From Macrobrachium rosenbergii (taxonomy: Eukaryota; Arthropoda; Malacostraca; Decapoda; Palaemonidae): a DNA stretch of 64,000 nt. The stretch spans positions 89,976,971 through 90,040,970 of the forward strand of contig NC_089743.1 in the NCBI RefSeq assembly GCF_040412425.1, written 5' to 3'. This document shows, piece after piece, positions 12,877-23,679 of this stretch (position 1 is its first letter; every line of letters begins with the position of its first letter). A model generated the notes under the pieces. It had not been told where the DNA came from, did no database searches, and was given only the letters and a program-made list of their open reading frames with translations. The translations under genes and the position numbers were made by a program.

Positions 12877-14200
12877 ATGTCCAATTTAAAACTGCTTATT
12901 ACTCAGAGAAAGGTTATTCGTAAGAAAGTAACGGATGCCTTTAATAAATTGGGGTCCTATGTAAATTTTACTGTATCCCAGAAAGTATCGGAAAAGGGTC
13001 TCCTGTTAAGTTACCAGAAGGGTTTGTTAGATTTGGATTCTAAAATTCAAAGTTTAAAGTTCGAGGATAGCACAGTTACAGAACTCGAATTAGAAGAGGA
13101 ATGTTTGGTTTGCCTTGATTATTTAGATAAGATAGAGAGATGTTTGCCTTTGCTTGAATTTTTTCTCCTTCCGTAGTGTCACGGACACAGCTCTTAGTTT
13201 ACTAAAGCAGCCAACAGCGCCCCTCCCAAAATTAATTAAGTTGCAAGGAAAATGAGGATCTCTTGCAGTTTTTTGTAGAATTTGAGGCTACTACTGGTGT
13301 TTATAAATATCCTGATAGGGATTTGTTATTACTTTTGCTTAAACAGCAAGTTGAAGGTCGTGCAAAGGTTTTGCTGAATTCTCTTGAAGCAGATAAACAG
13401 AGTTACCAAGATGCTAAATCGCTCTTGATTAAAGCTTTTGCTTCGGAAGAAGTTAGGAAGTCTTCCACCGTTAAGAAACTAACATTTAGAGTTGAAACTA
13501 AATCTAGGTGATGACCCATTTAATTATGTTTCAAGGCTAAGGAATCTATGTGAGTCTACTAAGGTTTTGCAAATATCCTCTGATGATGATTTTTTGACTT
13601 ATTTTGCTTGGCTAGGTTTGAATGATGAATTTAGGAAAGAGTTGGTGCAAATTACTAATAAGACTTCTCCTTCAATTGCGGAAATTTTGGATAACTTTTT
13701 TTGTAGCTTGCGAGAGGTATGAAAACTCGAGAAAATTGTCAATTGTTACGCCTTCAAAGCATTCCTTATCATACAATAGTAGTACTGAAGATACTGATAG
13801 TTTTGCTAGTTTGGCAGTTAAAGTGCATTCTCTTAAGAATAAAGTCCTACCTAGTTGTTCGTTATGTTCAAAGGTCAATGGTAAGGATTTCAATCCTTTA
13901 CTATATAAATGTACTAAATTTCCCACTCCACAGTCTAAAGTAGATAAATTGAAGTATTTCAAAGGTTGTTTGAAATGTGCTAGTTTTTCGCATCCCACTG
14001 CTAAATGTAAACAAAAATGTTTTAAATGTTTTGACTGGCATTTTTCTTTTCTGTGTAACACAGATAATTCGCATGATTGTAAGAAAAGTGAAGCTATAAC
14101 AAGCGCAGAAACAAATAATGGGGTTACAGTGTTCTCAAATTTCGTTAGTGACTCTGTTCTGCCTACTTTCACTTTTGGCATTGTTGGACAAGAGCGCTTG
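12877..14200 (+). pseudogene. gag of the inner retrotransposon, frameshifted
   Basis: Starts at the ATG at 12878 region with MSNLKLLITQRKVIRKK, a helical N-terminus. Then comes a capsid-like part (about 13230-13720, PLPKLIKLQG ... QFFVEFEA ... DDPFNYVSRLRNLCE). Last is a Cys/His-rich tail at 13850-14060 with CSLCSKV, CLKCASFSHPTAKCK and CFKCFDWHFSFLC. The layout resembles the DUF1759 gag of BEL/Pao elements more than a simple CCHC gag. Four frame changes (near 13168, 13250, 13505 and 13715) break it. Each fits one surplus base, two of them inside T or A runs. The protein would package element RNA in cytoplasmic particles. Confidence 0.75.
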
Positions 14201-14204
14201 TATA

Positions 14205-14556
14205 GGGGTATAAAAGACAGTGGGTCTCAAAAGTACTTTTGTTTCACAGAAATTAGCTGATACTTGTGACTTCGAAACTATCAAAAATAATGTTAATCTT
14301 ACAATTCATGGTTTCAATGGTGTTAAAACTTACAGGAGCAAGGTAGTTCAGATTCCTATTACTCTAGGAAATGGTATATAATATTCCAGCCATGGTCAAT
14401 AGTGAAATTAGCTGATACTTGTGACTGAAACTATCAAAAATAATGTTAATCTTACAATTCATGGTTTCAATGGTGTTAAAACTTACAGGAGCAAGGTAGT
14501 TCAGATTCTATTACTCTAGGAAATGGTAATTATAATATTCCAGCCATGGTCAATAT
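14205..14556 (+). pseudogene. Protease-like segment (D-S-G type) with 155-bp tandem duplication
   Basis: Follows gag and reads DSGSQ at 14216-14230 and then, one frame on, STFVSQKLADTC and HGFNGVKTYRSKVV. This resembles the DUF1758 retropepsin of BEL/Pao elements, where D-S-G-S carries the catalytic Asp. Bases 14249-14403 are repeated at 14404-14556 with few differences, which breaks any reading frame. A second, D-T-G protease lies at 15026-15745. Confidence 0.6.
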
Positions 14557-14654
14557 ATTTTAAGTTAATAGAATTTTTCATGTTATACCTTTATATTGAA
14601 TTTTAAACAAGGAAACTTAAAATTGAACAGTCAAATATATTATTAAAAGAACCA

Positions 14655-14814
14655 GAGTTCATGGAATATAAACTATAAAAACCATAACTCGACAATTGGC
14701 GCAGTGAGTAGGATGACTTGTTCATGAATTTAATGAGTTCATGGAATATAAACTATAAAAACCGTAACTCGACAATTGGCGCAGTGAGTAGGATGACTTG
14801 TTCATGAATTTAAT
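14655..14814 (+). repeat. 80-bp tandem duplication with a second primer-binding-like motif
   Basis: Two copies of an 80-bp unit differing by one base (CCATAACTC against CCGTAACTC). Each contains CTCGACAA followed by TTGGCGCAGTGAGTAGGAT (14696 and 14776). This resembles an LTR end plus the serine-tRNA type primer-binding site of some gypsy elements. That reading is an inference; the tRNA match is not exact to any I can recall. Confidence 0.7.
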
Positions 14815-14955
14815 GTCTTCTGTTTTCTATTTTGTAAAGGTACCAGGACGTGACAAGAGAAGTGTCGGACTTGGACTCCAGGTATTTGTTGGTTTCTAAT
14901 GGAGTCTTGTTTATCTTCCCTTTTGATTCTATGGAAGTAAGGTAAGACCTTGAAA

Positions 14956-14960
<5 letters not shown>

Positions 14961-14999
<39 letters not shown>
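14961..14999 (+). repeat. Poly(A) run of 39
   Basis: 39 consecutive A between the gag/D-S-G region and the D-T-G protease. It may be the tail of a retroposed insertion or an expanded homopolymer. Confidence 0.95.
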
Positions 15000-15002
<3 letters not shown>

Positions 15003-15025
15003 TTTGTTATGGAAATTTATGGCTG

Positions 15026-15745
15026 GTGGTATGTCGCTGTCCTGTTGTTGACTTAAAATTTCTTAAGTTTTGCAATAAGAAATCTGACAAAGTAGTGCCT
15101 AAAATAGGTGTAGTGCTTGGCCGTGAAGAAAAATTGCATAATTGTGCAACTGACACCGATGGAAAGATTTTTGATCAGTCAGTTGAGATAGTTTTTGATA
15201 CTGGGTGCAATACCGTGGTTGTTAGAGATACATTAGTACCTTTAAATTACCCTCGTGGCAGAAAAGTGAAAGTTTATGACTATCTTGGTAGACCTTTGTA
15301 CCTAAATACAGTGCATACATTTGTTGAGTCTAAATTCTTTTCTGGTAAATTTAAAGCTATTGTTGCCCCCATACGTTGCGCAGATGTCATTATTGGTCTT
15401 ATACCTAGACTTAAACATAATGTTGATGCAGGTTTAAGTTTAATTCACGGCGATGAGTTTGCTTCTCATCGTAACGTTAACGTTAATGTTGTTACGAGAG
15501 CAAAAGCTAAGAGTAAAGTAAATGAACGTCCTATGTCCAGTAATCTTGAATCTTTGGATAAGGAATATGGTCTTAATTCTGATGAATTTAGTAAGTATCA
15601 AAATGAATGTCCTTCACTTGCTAGTATTCGTAAGTTGCTTGATAACGAAGAAAGTGTAACCTTAAAATGTCGGACAGTAAAGTACGTAAATATTGGAGAT
15701 TTAATATATCGTAAGTGCATTGAAAGTAGTAAACCAGAAGATGTG
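15026..15745 (+). pseudogene. Retropepsin (D-T-G protease) of the inner pol
   Basis: The frame carries VEIVFDTGCNTVVV with the catalytic D-T-G at 15197-15205, a flap-like stretch (KVKVYDYLGRPLYLN) and DVIIGLIPRL, the hydrophobic-hydrophobic-G motif that closes retropepsins. A linker (about 15490-15740) then leads to integrase. It would cleave the gag-pol polyprotein. The start is not certain: the open frame begins 26 bp after the poly(A) run and may be cut short. One surplus G in a GGGG run near 15748 shifts the frame into integrase. Confidence 0.8.
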
Positions 15746-16865
15746 GGGAAAATTACAGTTAGTTGTGCCAGTTCAGTACCGTAATATAATCATGAAGTTA
15801 GCACATGAATCTTTGTTGGCGGGACACTTTTCATCTCGTAAGACTATAGATAAGATCATGCAGAAATTCTATTGGCCGAGGGCAAGCTTAGATATACATA
15901 GATTTTGTCAATCTTGTCATTCGTGTCAAAAGTTCAGCAGTAAACCAAAGAAAGTACCTTTAGGCCAATGCCCATTGTGAATGAACCTTTTCACGTATTG
16001 CTATTGATCTAATTGGTCCTATCACTCCTTCTACTAAGAAAGGTCATAAGTATATTCTTACGGTGATAGATATGGCTACTCGATATCCCGAAGCAGTTGC
16101 TTTACGCAATATTGACACAGTTTCTGTAGCTGAGGCATTAATGGAAATATTTTGTACAGTTGGTATACCCAAAGAAATCCTTGGTGATCGTGGCACTCCA
16201 TTCAAGTCTGATCTTATGTCTGAATTTAATAAACTGTTATGTATCAAAGCCATTTACACAAGTCCTTATCATGCATCTTGTAACGGAATGGTTGAACGTA
16301 TGAATGGAACTTTGAAAAATATGCTCAAGAAAATTTGTATTGATAATCCGAATGAATGGGATAAATATATTAATGTTGCCTTATTTGCATATCGTGAAAT
16401 TCCAAATGATAGTTTCAAGTTCAGTCCTTTTTGAATTGCTGTACGGTCGAAATGTAAGAGGTCCATTATATATTTTGCATGAATTGGTATCTAATAATAG
16501 TATTGATGGAGAATTAACTACTAGTTATCAGTACATAATTAACCTTAGAGATAAACTGCAGAGCATGGCTGAAGTTGCAGTAAATAATGCTAAGGTTAGT
16601 GCCAAGAAATATAAAGAGTATTTTGATAAGAAAACCTCCTCTCGTAAATTTCAAGGTTAATTATGAAGTTTTAGTTATGCTTCCAAATAGTTCAAATAAA
16701 TTCCTTATGCAATGGAAAGGTCCATATGTAATCACTGATGTACATTCTAATGGTGTTGATTACTATGTCAAAGTAGGAAATAGATTCAAGTTATATCATG
16801 CAAATATGCTTAAAACTTATCATAGAAGAACTAAGGTTAGTGTAATTCAACAAAGGTTAGTGTAA
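15720..16865 (+). pseudogene. Integrase of the inner pol (HHCC, D,D35E, GPY)
   Basis: Zinc-binding domain at 15790-15935 (HESLLAGHFSSRK ... CQSCHSCQ). The catalytic core holds Asp in AIDLIGPI (near 16005), Asp in ILGDRGTPF (near 16187) and Glu in NGMVERMNG, with exactly 35 residues between the last two. The C-terminal GPY module is FLMQWKGPYVI near 16700-16730, ending in YHANMLKTYH. All catalytic residues are kept. Frame changes near 15968, 15991, 16430 and 16650, mostly in homopolymers, and a 20-bp direct duplication (16833/16853) interrupt it. The position, upstream of RT, is the Gmr1 order; most Ty3/gypsy elements have integrase last. Confidence 0.85.
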
Positions 16866-16880
16866 TTCAATTCATCAAAT

Positions 16881-18369
16881 TTGTTTTCAGCTCTTCAAGC
16901 TGGAGTACAGCCTGTTATTGCCGTTACTGAAGATAATTGTTGTGAATTGCCATCAAGAGATGAAAACTCTGGTCATTATAAATTTTGTGGATCTTTGTCA
17001 TCTGATCAAATTAGTGATCTTGAATGTTTATTCAAGTCATTTACAGACGTCATGAGTGATCCACCTGGTCGTACTAAGACTATTTCTCATAATGTAAAAT
17101 TGCAAAGTGATGAACCAATCAGAGCTAAGAATTACCCAATTCCTTTAAGTTTGCTCGATGAATTCAATAAGGAGGTAGATAGAATGATTGATAATGGATA
17201 TTATTCAACCTTCAACTTCTGATTATTGTTCACCTGTTGTTATTGTACGAAAACCTAATGGAAGTATACGTTTCTGTGTTGATTTTAGAACTCTTAATAA
17301 ATATTCAGAATTTGATGCAGAACCGATGCCTAGTATAAATGACGATTTACATAAAATGAATGGCGCTAAATATTTTACTGAATTAGACCAGTGTAAGGGG
17401 TACTGGCAGGTTCCTTTAGATCCTAGAGCTACGAAATTTACAGCTTTTTCTACTAAGTATGGGTTAATGGAATGTAAAGTGATGCCATTTGGTCTTAAAA
17501 CCGCTTGTGCAACATTCTTAAGATTGATGAGACAAGTATTGTCAGGATTATCAAATGTATCTTGTTATTTTGATAACATTGTTATTTTCAGTAAATCCTG
17601 GAATAATCATCTTAATCATATTAAGTTAGTTCTTTCAAGACTTCGTGACCATGGCCTAACAGCTGGTCCTGATAAATGTTTCTTTGCATTCAGTGAAATA
17701 AAGTATCTTGGGTATAAACTAGGAAATAACTGTTTATCGCCTATTAAATCCAGAGTAGATGATATTGTTAATATGCCTGTTCCAACAACAAAGAAGGACT
17801 TGCGTTCATTTATGGGAACATTAGGGTATTACAATAGATTTATTCCAAACTTTTCTATTTTGTGTGCCCCAATTAATGATTTATTGAGGAAAAACTGTAG
17901 TAATCGGTTAAATTGGTCTGATACTCAACTTGAATGTTTCAATGATCTTAAAGCTTATCTTTTAAAATCTCCTACCTTGATGTTGCCTGATGTAAACAAG
18001 AAGTTTTATTTACGAACAGATGCATCGTATCATGGTTTGGGTGCTGTTATATTGCAGGATCATGATGGTAGATTTAAACCAGTTTGCTACGCAGGTAGGA
18101 AGTTAAATAAATCTGAATTAAATTACTCGACTATTGAGAAAGAACTTTTTGCAATTGTTTGGGGAATAGAAAGATTTAAAGAATTCTTGTATGGTAAAGA
18201 ATTTGTTCTTCAAACTGATCATGCACCTCTTAAGTATCTTAGTAGTATGAAAAATAAGAATGACCGCCTTATGCGTTGGGCATTAAGTTTGCAACCATAT
18301 TCTTTCTTTATTGAGTACATAAGAGGGTCTGATAATGTGTGTTCAGATATGATCAGTAGATGCACATAG
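16881..18369 (+). pseudogene. Reverse transcriptase and RNase H of the inner pol
   Basis: The RT N-terminus is at 16881-17215. One surplus T near 17210 shifts to a frame that stays open for 393 residues to TAG at 18367. RT motifs: GSIRFCVDFRTLNK, YFTELDQCKGYWQVPLD (first catalytic Asp), VMPFGLKTACATF, then SCYFDNIVIFSK where the YxDD box should be. The second Asp of that box is Asn (GAC to AAC), which should abolish polymerisation. RNase H follows with FYLRTDASYHGLGAV, IEKELFAIVWG, LQTDHAPLKYL and IRGSDNVCSDM, giving the D-E-D-D set. No integrase follows; a poly(T) run and a polypurine tract come next. Confidence 0.88.
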
Positions 18370-18410
18370 TTTTTTTTTTTTTTTTTTAAGCCTGTCGTTC
18401 AAACTTAGTA

Positions 18411-18930
18411 GGGGGGTTTGTCGAGGAATGCTGTGCTGCCATCTCTTGTATATGTTTTCACTCCATGGATTAAAGAAGTTGTTTTGTCGAGGAATGCTGT
18501 GCTGCCATCTCTTGTATATATTTTCACCCCATGGACTAAAGAAGTTGTTTCTTTGTTTATTTGGCTGTTCTTGTTTTTCTTTGTTGTCTTAACATGGAGG
18601 GTCCCCGGCATTTCTCTGATCACTACCTGACATCTAGCCACCCGTAACAGTAAGTACTGAAAAGACTCCTTTATCTAAATTGTTCTATGTATTAGTATAT
18701 TATATAATGTCGTGTGTTAAAGTGATTCAGTGTTTATAAGTGTATACTGTATAACTAATGAAGATTGTTTGTGTATTGGTAATGTCATATGTTAACCTGT
18801 GAGTGTTTAAAAGTTTATAATGTATAAACAATAAGGATTGCATTAGGTTTTACTTCATTGTGCATTTTCTGCAGTCAAGGACTTAATTATATTATATCAA
18901 CAGTTATATAGCTGTAAATATGTTTATATT
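18411..18930 (+). repeat. Polypurine tract and probable 3' LTR of the inner element
   Basis: AGTAGGGGGG (18407-18416) looks like a polypurine tract and is followed by TGTCGAGGAATGC at 18419, an LTR-like start. A 67-bp unit starting there is directly repeated at 18486 with four or five differences. The 3' border is placed only by the start of the outer RNase H remnant. The matching 5' LTR was not found by eye. Confidence 0.45.
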
Positions 18931-19205
18931 TTGCAGAACTCCTTAGACCTTGGTCATTGGCTCTCGTCTTGGCCCTTCAACATTTTGAAGTGTACGTATA
19001 CACCCATCGACGTCTGGTTATTTATACAGACCACAACCCTCTTACTTTTCTCGGAAAGGCGTGTTCTCCAATCAAGAGTTCTAGCAGGTCTTGTAATTTC
19101 AAGATTACAACCTCGAGATACGGCATATCAGGTTCTGAAAATAAAATCGCTGATGCCTTCTCCAGAACTCATAAACCTGAGGATCCTACATCGTCTAAGG
19201 TCTAG
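18930..19205 (+). pseudogene. RNase H remnant of the outer element
   Basis: Reads LALVLALQHFEVYV and LVIYTDHNPLTFLGK, then after a frame disturbance SGSENKIADAFSR. These are the E, D and D motifs of a Ty3/gypsy RNase H. The first third, with its first catalytic Asp, and all of RT are missing. It ends in TAG at 19203 and is followed within 40 bp by a short polypurine tract (CAGGGAGG) and the 3' LTR. RNase H is therefore the last pol domain. Confidence 0.8.
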
Positions 19206-19242
19206 ACATAATCACTACGTGACGGCCTCTTCAACAGGGAGG

Positions 19243-19830
19243 TGTCGCGTCGTGACCCTACTACCTTCCTCTGTATATAACGCAATTCATATTTCAGCAA
19301 TGTTAAGTTAACTACGATTTTATTTATTGGTTCTTTGTTAAACTATTCACCGGCAGAAGACAAACCAACTACAGATTTCTTGACCACCTTTTGACTTTAA
19401 ATAGTAGCCGGCAGATAAAATATTCTTTGACTATACAATCACTTAAATAACCATTGTTACTCGGTATCTCCTTATTCCTACCATACCCCCTCCCCCCCAT
19501 AACAGTTTACCTCAGGTTTAGTTTTGCTGGGCTGCCTCTTGACAGCACCCAGAGTTTTCTAGTGCCTTCGTTTGTAGCTTCTTAAACATGGCGTTTGTAT
19601 ATCCTTAAGTTTAAAGTATTTTCCCTGTTGATACTATGCAGAAATTAAATACTTTTAGTTTTGCTGTGAATTTATTGTATATTGTGGAAAGTTGTTAGTG
19701 TTATTAAATAAATTATAAGTGTTTCTTAGTGTTTAAATGGCTCCTTTTGATTGTGACTTTGGTGCTTAACATTTTAACCTTAAGATCTGGCAAATTGTAA
19801 CAAGAATTTGTTGTTTGTTAGTAAATGAGT
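19243..19830 (+). repeat. 3' LTR of the outer element
   Basis: Starts TGTCGCGTCGTGACCC right after CAGGGAGG. Compared with the 5' LTR it has a 5-bp CGTCG duplication near the start and many substitutions and indels. The end is uncertain; homology fades near TTGTTAGTAAATGA at about 19825. Confidence 0.8.
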
Positions 19831-20277
19831 TTATAATATACATAAAATTAATTAATATACAATACATAAATGTATATATGCATACATACGTGTGAATTTC
19901 TATCACTCATATAAAATTTGTTCATAAATATTGAGCCCCAACTGTCGTTGAAATTAGAATTCACTTTATCTTAGGATATGAGAACCAAACTAGATCATAA
20001 TAGGTAACTGCTTTTAAACAACTAAGAACTATCTACCTTGGCCAATCGGTTACCAAGAGACACAGCTTAGTAAAAACTGCTGTGTATATTCCTGTCGAAT
20101 TAAAGTTTGTGTTTTCAATAAGTAACGACCCACCTCTGTCCAGATAGTTCACTGGTAACTTTAACATTTTGCTGACTATAAATTTTTATCGCTTGTACAG
20201 GCGTGATTTATGTACCAGAGTCTATATTAACTTTACGGCTTTCGATAGCCGAAAATTATCCTTCTCTAAACCGAAGA
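19831..20277. other. No recognised feature
   Basis: AT-rich flank of the outer element with no coding or RNA signal I can support. Confidence 0.5.
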
Positions 20278-20510
20278 CATGCCCGTAAGGGGATACTGCC
20301 CTAAGTGTATTTCTCGCAGGCATTAATAAAGTGCGTTTGCAACGTCCCTTTGGCACTTGGCTCTCCCTACTTTTTAGTTTTTTTTTTCCCCGCTTTCTTC
20401 AATTTTGCTGTGTCTCCCCCAACTGTTATTTCTTTGTGCAACTGTGGTATTTTCTCCTTTCAGACCTGGAGCCAGTGTCTTATTTTTTCTCCTGTGATGT
20501 AATATATATA
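20278..20510 (+). mobile_element. Remnant of a dispersed decapod repeat
   Basis: GGGGATACTGCC, TGCAACGTCCCTTTGGC, GCAACTGTGG and CTCCTTTCAG occur in the order I remember from a non-coding repeat common in decapod sequence. It is recognised from memory only. No ends or duplications are visible. Confidence 0.4.
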
Positions 20511-22142
20511 TACCATTCTCCTGTGATGTAATATATATATATATATACCAAAGTTAAATAATAGCCTGGTAGAAACATTAGTTTTTACTTTTCGATGCTA
20601 TTCAAGTTCAAACCATTGTCCGCTTTATTAAATGCCTATCTATACAATTTTCCATTCCAGTTTAGCTGAACACAATTTCGAGAATTTGACTGAACTTGGA
20701 TCTTGGCAAAGGGAACAAAGTAATTTTATGGGAAAAAAAAAAAAAATTATACTACTAAATTCCGAAATTTGAATATCTTCATATTTTGATAGCAAAGGAA
20801 TCGTTAACATTACAACTTACACGAGATCTGTAGGAAATAATAAATTGATAGATGAGAAATTCTCATGTTTAGGGAACAAATTAGATGCCGTAAGTAGCCT
20901 CTTACAAAAAGGCTAGTAGAAGGAAAATATGAAACTGAATATCAAGCTAATCGGTCTCACGACTTCATAAAAGGCAGTGTGTTATCCCCTAATCAGAAAT
21001 ATGCATCAAATTATGTATTTTGTCCACTTTTTCCCATTCATGTACCTCTGTATGAAAATAAAGTGGTACGTGCACGGTTGTCGCCAGATAAAGTTTTATG
21101 TGAAAATGCTACATGTCCAAAGTTAAGGGCATAATCTATAGACTGGTCATTCCTATTGGTCTCGAATAATTTAGTTTTCTAGTTTTAATCTTATAGAACT
21201 TGGTGCGATGAGGCACTTGGTAACCTGAGAAATATTGCCGTGTTAGACCCTTTGACCTGATATCAACTAGGTTTTCCAGTTACTTGTATCTGGATGCAGT
21301 GAAACTACAGTATTCAATTTATCTATGCCAATGAATTATGATACATTTTCTCTTGAAACCATTATTAAGTTTTTAGATGCCAAAATGAACTTGGATTAGT
21401 GGCCAAATAAGATTTTTGAATTACTCAAGCTCTTTATGCATTTCGGTCAGTTCAGAGGTCTTTATGTTTTAATTTTTGTTTGTTTGTTTGTTCAGTCTCT
21501 GGCAAATTTAACATACATCATCAAAAACAGTACGAAATCTAAATCGAAGAGTCACACTCTACTATTTTTGACGGTTTTCAGTGCTTCAAAACGAAAAGAA
21601 CAAAAACTAACCAAAACCAGATAATTGACTTGAGACGTTTACCTAAGCATTAAGGTATACCCTGCGGTGAAAAAAAAAAAAAAAAGTCATAGGTGGTCAT
21701 CACAATAGTACTTCATCTTTATTCATTCAGATTCAATGGTAAATTTTGTTGATAACTATCATTTATAGACCTTATCCTCTCATATTTAGTATCGTAACAG
21801 GCATTATTCCAATAACGCTATGGCTGAAACTGCCCAATTTCTATAGTTATTATATTTAAGTTTATGAATTATTTTTATTACTGAATAAGACTGAGGATAG
21901 CCGGAAGAGTTTGTTGGAATCGGTGAAAACGGGAGAAGGAATGATAATCAAATTTTCCAGTGGGAGTGAAGCAGCCACCGAACTGTGCAATCCGAGATTC
22001 CTGTTTTCAAAGATTAACCTGTTGATATATTTCCACATGCTGAATGTGAAGTTCCATTGTGATTTCCATCCATTTTAACTTAACATCCGGTTTGAGGTCA
22101 CATTGTTACTGACTTTAGTATTATTATTACTCCAGAGTCTTG

Positions 22143-22174
<32 letters not shown>

Positions 22175-23470
22175 CATGATTATTATTATTAATAGAAGAC
22201 AAATACTCATTAAGTGATGTGTTTTTTCCTGTAATGATTTAGCCAGTTGAACCCTTTCAAATTAATGCTCTAGCTTATGATAACACTGCTATCACCTTCA
22301 GAGAGACACTGAAGATGATATCACACTCATACCTCATATGGAATCTGCTTATTACTTACTAACGCATATATTCGGAAATGGAACAAGCCATAAGACTGTA
22401 CAGTAAACTATCACTGAACAACAGATCTGCATGAGAAACAAAGTACAAATCAATTAAAAAAGATAAGCAAATAAAAGAACTTTTGTTTCGTTGGGACTGG
22501 GAAACCCGAGACACTGGAAAACCGCAGAACAGTAATTACGGCACAACCATTGCGAAGAAATATGTTATGTTGTAAGGTCTTCTTTGGGAACGAAATGTAA
22601 CACCTGAAATGACTGAAACGGCAAATATCGGGGAACAGAATACAAAAGATGACTTTGAGTCCCTCAACAACACGCTTGACTGTGGGAAGGATACCTGACC
22701 TGAGGAACGGAGAAGGTACTTGTCCATAATTATGACCAAAAATGATTAATTGGCTAATTGGTTAGTTAAACGTGACAGGTCATCAGGTCATCGAGTCATC
22801 GATGGATGACCATGAGTATTTAGCAAGGAATCATCTTCTCGAACCTCTGTGGCTGAAACATAACATCTGTGAAAGTGTACGAATTCTTTTTATAGCTTTT
22901 AAATTAATTACTTGTATTTTTAATTGGCTAGACACGATTTTTTGTGTTGACTTTCATTCATTATTGGTTCTTTCATAGTGAAAATGCAAGACTCTATTCC
23001 TCTTTTGAATGATGTGTTTATTTGTTTTTGGCATTTATTCACTTAGTTACTGTATTTTGTAGGAGTACAGTTCTCGAGCGCTTTTCTTGGAGACATACGT
23101 TTACGGTATTGTTGTTCAGCATTAAGGTGGTCTTATGCCAGCACAGCCCTTATCCTCGCGTATCCTTTAATTGTTTATGACGATTATCGCATTTGATTAT
23201 CACAATGCTGCCGCTCCTTTGCACTTTCATTCTGCATATTCATGTAATTATAAAACAAGAACGCGCGCACGAAAACAGACATATACATTTGCGTCCGTAC
23301 AATGATTTTGAATCTGTATAAAAAAAAAAACACGTGTGCGTTAGTGACAAACTGTCATGAGATAAATTCGCGCTACGAACTTAGGATTCAGCTATCATGG
23401 TGGAGACGGACTGCTTTCTCCGCATTTGCCAAAAATATGTACATCACTGTTGAAATAAGTTTACCAATTC
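20511..23470. other. No gene seen; one (TTA)n tract
   Basis: A stretch of nearly 3 kb with only short chance frames. It holds a near-identical pair of 20-bp segments at 20487 and 20518 (CTGTGATGTAATATATATAT) and a (TTA)n tract at 22145-22191. Confidence 0.5.
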
Positions 23471-23476
23471 TCTTGA

Positions 23477-23542
23477 TAGCTTACCAGGCAGAACAAATTG
23501 TCTCATCACTTTATCAAGCCCAAGAGGCAGAGGCTCGAATCC
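23477..23542 (+). mobile_element. tRNA-like head of a SINE
   Basis: TAGCTTACCAGGCAGAAC resembles an RNA polymerase III A box (23477-23494) and GGCTCGAATCC a B box (23532-23542), at tRNA-like spacing. It does not fold as an intact tRNA gene in my reading, so it is called SINE-derived. Confidence 0.5.
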
Positions 23543-23679
23543 TGTCCGGAGCATATGCATTTATCATACATGTAATTCCCTATGTGGCGTGGGGGTATTC
23601 CCCAGGACACCGGATTCGATGTCGGTGGGCATTTGTTGGTATATTATCAAAAGTCATGTGATTTAGCAACATAAGAATG

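Larger units (their letters stand above)
9567..19830 (+). mobile_element. Outer Gmr1-like Ty3/gypsy retrotransposon, decayed and interrupted
   Basis: Bounded by two direct LTR copies (9567-10190 and 19243-19830). Between them, in plus orientation, lie remnants of a protease C-terminus (10825-10900), an integrase C-terminus (11145-11522) and an RNase H (18930-19205) that ends 38 bp before the 3' LTR. The order integrase, then RNase H, then LTR is the Gmr1-type order, in which integrase precedes RT. The RT itself is missing and a second element occupies 12-18.9 kb. The LTRs have clearly diverged in both substitutions and indels, so the insertion is old. Confidence 0.75.

Noticed and set aside
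13672..14181. 169-residue minus-strand open frame
   Set aside because: It is the antisense shadow of the gag Cys/His region on plus.
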